Part shown: piece after piece, positions 62,214 through 64,000 of the stretch
Layout of the letters: each line of letters opens with the position of its first letter
Numbering within the stretch: the stretch's first letter is position 1
Origin: Buttiauxella gaviniae
GTDB taxonomy: Bacteria; Pseudomonadota; Gammaproteobacteria; Enterobacterales; Enterobacteriaceae
Direction: 5' to 3'
Assembly: GCF_040786275.1 (NCBI RefSeq)
Contig: NZ_JBFMVT010000002.1
Span: 3,968,001 to 4,032,000, forward strand
DNA length: 64,000 bases
Notes under the pieces: model-generated
Database searches by the model: none
Seen by the model: only the letters and a program-made list of their open reading frames with translations
Told to the model about the DNA's origin: nothing
Program-made: the position numbers and the translations under genes

Positions 62214-62725
62214 GGTGCCTCCGAAGTACTATCAACCAGCCGTGTTTCGCCTGATTCCGTTACGCTTAACGTTGCCAGCGCCTGCTTTTGGTCAAACGCG
62301 GTTAGCTCGAACGGGGTGACTTCGCCGCCGGGAAATAACAGCAATTGCGGTTTGCCTTCCTGCTCCGCCGACGGTGAATCATCCAGCAGCAAATCCTGCT
62401 GCGTCAGTTGGAAGGTGATGCCCTCTACAAAAGTAGGCTCGCTTGCTGAGAGGGCCTTCCAGCCGTGAGACTGGGCCGGATCCCGTACCATAAACTGGTA
62501 CCCGTGCGCGTTAATCCGCAGGCCAAACAGCGCCCCCTGAGCCATCGCTTCCATGCGCTGAACGGGAATCGCATCGGCAAGGGCGGCAAGGCGCTCACGG
62601 GCCTGTTTCTGGGATGAGTTCGACGGCAACGCCATTACCACCAGGCTTGATGTCGCCGCGATAATCACCACCACCAGCATCATTTCGATGAGGGTAAAAC
62701 CGCCGTTGCCGTTGGCCTGAATCAT
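62210..62725 (-). CDS. gspH: Minor pseudopilin GspH
   Basis: A 171-residue minor pseudopilin. Leader MIQANGNGG, cleaved before FTLIEMMLVVVIIAATSSLV with Glu5. The body shows RLAALADAIPVQRMEAMAQG and a beta-rich C-terminal part. Its ATG shares one base with the gspG stop (TAATG). Confidence 0.94.
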   Translation of the reverse strand: MIQANGNGGFTLIEMMLVVVIIAATSSLVVMALPSNSSQKQARERLAALADAIPVQRMEAMAQGALFGLRINAHGYQFMVRDPAQSHGWKALSASEPTFVEGITFQLTQQDLLLDDSPSAEQEGKPQLLLFPGGEVTPFELTAFDQKQALATLSVTESGETRLVDSTSEAP

Positions 62726-63159
62726 TACCCTTTGGCTCCGTTCAAATCCCAGTTGCCAATATCGTCATCGTTACCGGCTTGCCCGTCGGGGCCGGAAGAG
62801 AAAATATCGATGGAGCCGTGCTCGCCTGGGCTCACCAGTTGATAGGCGTTCTGCCACGGATCTTCGGGAAGGCGTTTGATGTAGCCGTTTTGTTTGTAGT
62901 TTTTCGGTTCCGGTGCGGCTTCAGGTTTGGTCAGAAGCGCATCTAAACCCTGTTCGCTGGTGGGGTAGCGCCCGTTATCGAGGGTGTACATATCCAGCGC
63001 ATTTTCGAGGGCGACAATATCGGTGACCGCTTTTTGCCGGTCGGCCTGATTTTTATTCCCCATCAGGTTGGGCACGACAATACTGGCAAGAATGCCCAGG
63101 ATGACGATCACCACCATAATTTCCAGCAGGGTAAAACCCTGCTGCTGACGCTTAACCAT
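62725..63159 (-). CDS. gspG: Major pseudopilin GspG
   Basis: The main pseudopilus subunit, 144 residues. Leader MVKRQQQG, cleaved before FTLLEIMVVIVILGILASIV with Glu5. The family core is QKAVTDIVALENALDMYTLD, NGRYPTSEQGLDAL. The calcium-binding loop region SSGPDGQAGNDDDIGNW is intact. Thirteen bases after gspF. Confidence 0.97.
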   Translation of the reverse strand: MVKRQQQGFTLLEIMVVIVILGILASIVVPNLMGNKNQADRQKAVTDIVALENALDMYTLDNGRYPTSEQGLDALLTKPEAAPEPKNYKQNGYIKRLPEDPWQNAYQLVSPGEHGSIDIFSSGPDGQAGNDDDIGNWDLNGAKG

Positions 63160-63172
63160 AACGGCTCCTTTT

Positions 63173-64000
63173 TTAATGACTGATCATGTTGTTGAGTTGA
63201 AGAATGGGCTCGAGAATGGCCAGCACGATAAACAGCACCACGCTTGCCATGCTGACCACCAGCAGCGGTTCGAAAAGACTCAGCGCCAGCGTCATCTCCT
63301 GTTGCAGTGCGTTATCCTGGTTGTCTGCCGCCCGCGCGAGCATGCTGTCCAGGGTGCCGCTGCGCTCGCCGGAGGCAATCATGTGCAACATCATCGGCGG
63401 GAAAAGGCGCGTCTGCGTTAATGCCCCGCGCAGGGTGCTACCTTCCCGCACGCGTTGTTGGGCGAGCGTGATTCGCAGGCGGGCTTCGGCGTTTTGCAGA
63501 ACTTCACCGCTAATTTGCATGGCGTCCAGCAGCGGGACGGTGCTGGCGTTGAGGATGCTCAGCGTGCTGGCGAAACGGGCGGTATTGGTGGCGCGGCTAA
63601 GGCGGCCTGTCACCGGTAAACGCAGCAGCAAATTGTGGTAGCGCAGGCGGTTGGCTGGGGTTTTTAGCCAGTGTTTCCAGTAAAACCCCGCAGCGGTTGC
63701 CAGCCCTAAAAAGGTGACGCCGTAACGTTGGAGCAGTTCGCTGCACCCCATCAGCATGCGCGTACTGAGCGGCAGCGCTTGCTTCATATGGACGAACTGT
63801 TCCACGACGTTCGGCACCACGGTGACCAACAAAATAGCGATAACGCTTACCGCCACAACGGTCAGCACCAGCGGGTAAACCATCGCCTGGCGCAATTTGT
63901 TTCGCATCTGCTGGCGTTGCTCGGTGTAGTGGGCAAGCCGCATCAAAACGTCATCGAGATGGGAGGATTTTTCACCCGCCGCCACCATCGCGCAGTAAAG
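63173..64000 (-). CDS. gspF: Type II secretion inner-membrane platform protein GspF (partial)
   Basis: C-terminal 275 residues of GspF; the frame runs off the window edge, so the start is not seen. A polytopic platform protein with T2SSF domains: [20 protein letters not shown], then membrane segments ([25 protein letters not shown]-like [15 protein letters not shown]) and the repeat [20 protein letters not shown] with [20 protein letters not shown]. It ends [12 protein letters not shown]. gspE, gspD and gspC should lie upstream beyond the edge. Confidence 0.96.
   Translation of the reverse strand, partial: LYCAMVAAGEKSSHLDDVLMRLAHYTEQRQQMRNKLRQAMVYPLVLTVVAVSVIAILLVTVVPNVVEQFVHMKQALPLSTRMLMGCSELLQRYGVTFLGLATAAGFYWKHWLKTPANRLRYHNLLLRLPVTGRLSRATNTARFASTLSILNASTVPLLDAMQISGEVLQNAEARLRITLAQQRVREGSTLRGALTQTRLFPPMMLHMIASGERSGTLDSMLARAADNQDNALQQEMTLALSLFEPLLVVSMASVVLFIVLAILEPILQLNNMISH

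Overview
The window reads as chromosomal DNA of a gamma-proteobacterium in the family Enterobacteriaceae. The left end keeps the Escherichia coli gene order dadA-dadX-cvrA-ldcA-emtA-ycgR-ymgE with near-identical protein lengths. REP-type palindromes, Zur, Fur and CRP sites and a FliA promoter all look enteric. The genus cannot be fixed from sequence alone; an Enterobacter-, Kluyvera- or Buttiauxella-like organism would fit. No rRNA, tRNA, CRISPR array or insertion sequence was seen.

Region 1 (1-7.6 kb) is conserved backbone: D-alanine catabolism (dadAX), K+/H+ antiport (cvrA), murein recycling and turnover (ldcA, emtA), the c-di-GMP flagellar brake (ycgR) and a small membrane protein (ymgE). 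In E. coli ymgE lies close to treA. Here about 19.5 kb sits between them.

Region 2 (7.6-27 kb) is that insertion. It begins with a type VI secretion effector module, vgrG-tae4-tai4, whose distal part is strikingly AT-rich. An ebg/ygj glycosidase locus follows: ygjJ-ygjK face left and ebgR-ebgA-ebgC-ygjI face right, with shared operator-like 9-mers. Next come a YdeP-like molybdopterin oxidoreductase with a 47-residue membrane protein, and a Fur-box-preceded siderophore receptor. A 42-codon gene then lies downstream of an elaborate multi-stem palindromic element.

Region 3 (27-36.7 kb) holds treA and a three-gene operon encoding an SH3-type lipoprotein, an exported protein and a membrane-anchored pseudokinase. 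A formamidase/acetamidase plus PuuP-like permease operon and an MFS transporter follow.

Region 4 (36.7-42 kb) has a large flavin oxidoreductase, an IclR regulator and a second MFS transporter, probably one catabolic unit of unknown substrate. zinT follows under a near-perfect Zur palindrome.

Region 5 (42-55 kb) looks like a complete polyamine-to-succinate pathway. It contains a GabR-type regulator, gabT, gabD, an APC permease, a cytosolic Cache protein with a GntR regulator, and an operon of aminobutyraldehyde dehydrogenase, an exported SnoaL-like protein, a Tat-exported spermidine-dehydrogenase-like flavoprotein and a triheme cytochrome c. The inferred flow is periplasmic oxidation of spermidine with electrons passed to cytochrome c, then aldehyde to GABA, succinate semialdehyde and succinate.

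Region 6 (55-64 kb, minus strand, running off the right edge) is a type II secretion operon in the transcription order F-G-H-I-J-K-LM-N-A-B-O. GspL and the periplasmic part of GspM are fused into one protein, and gspA-gspB lie inside the operon between gspN and gspO. gspC, gspD and gspE should lie beyond the window.
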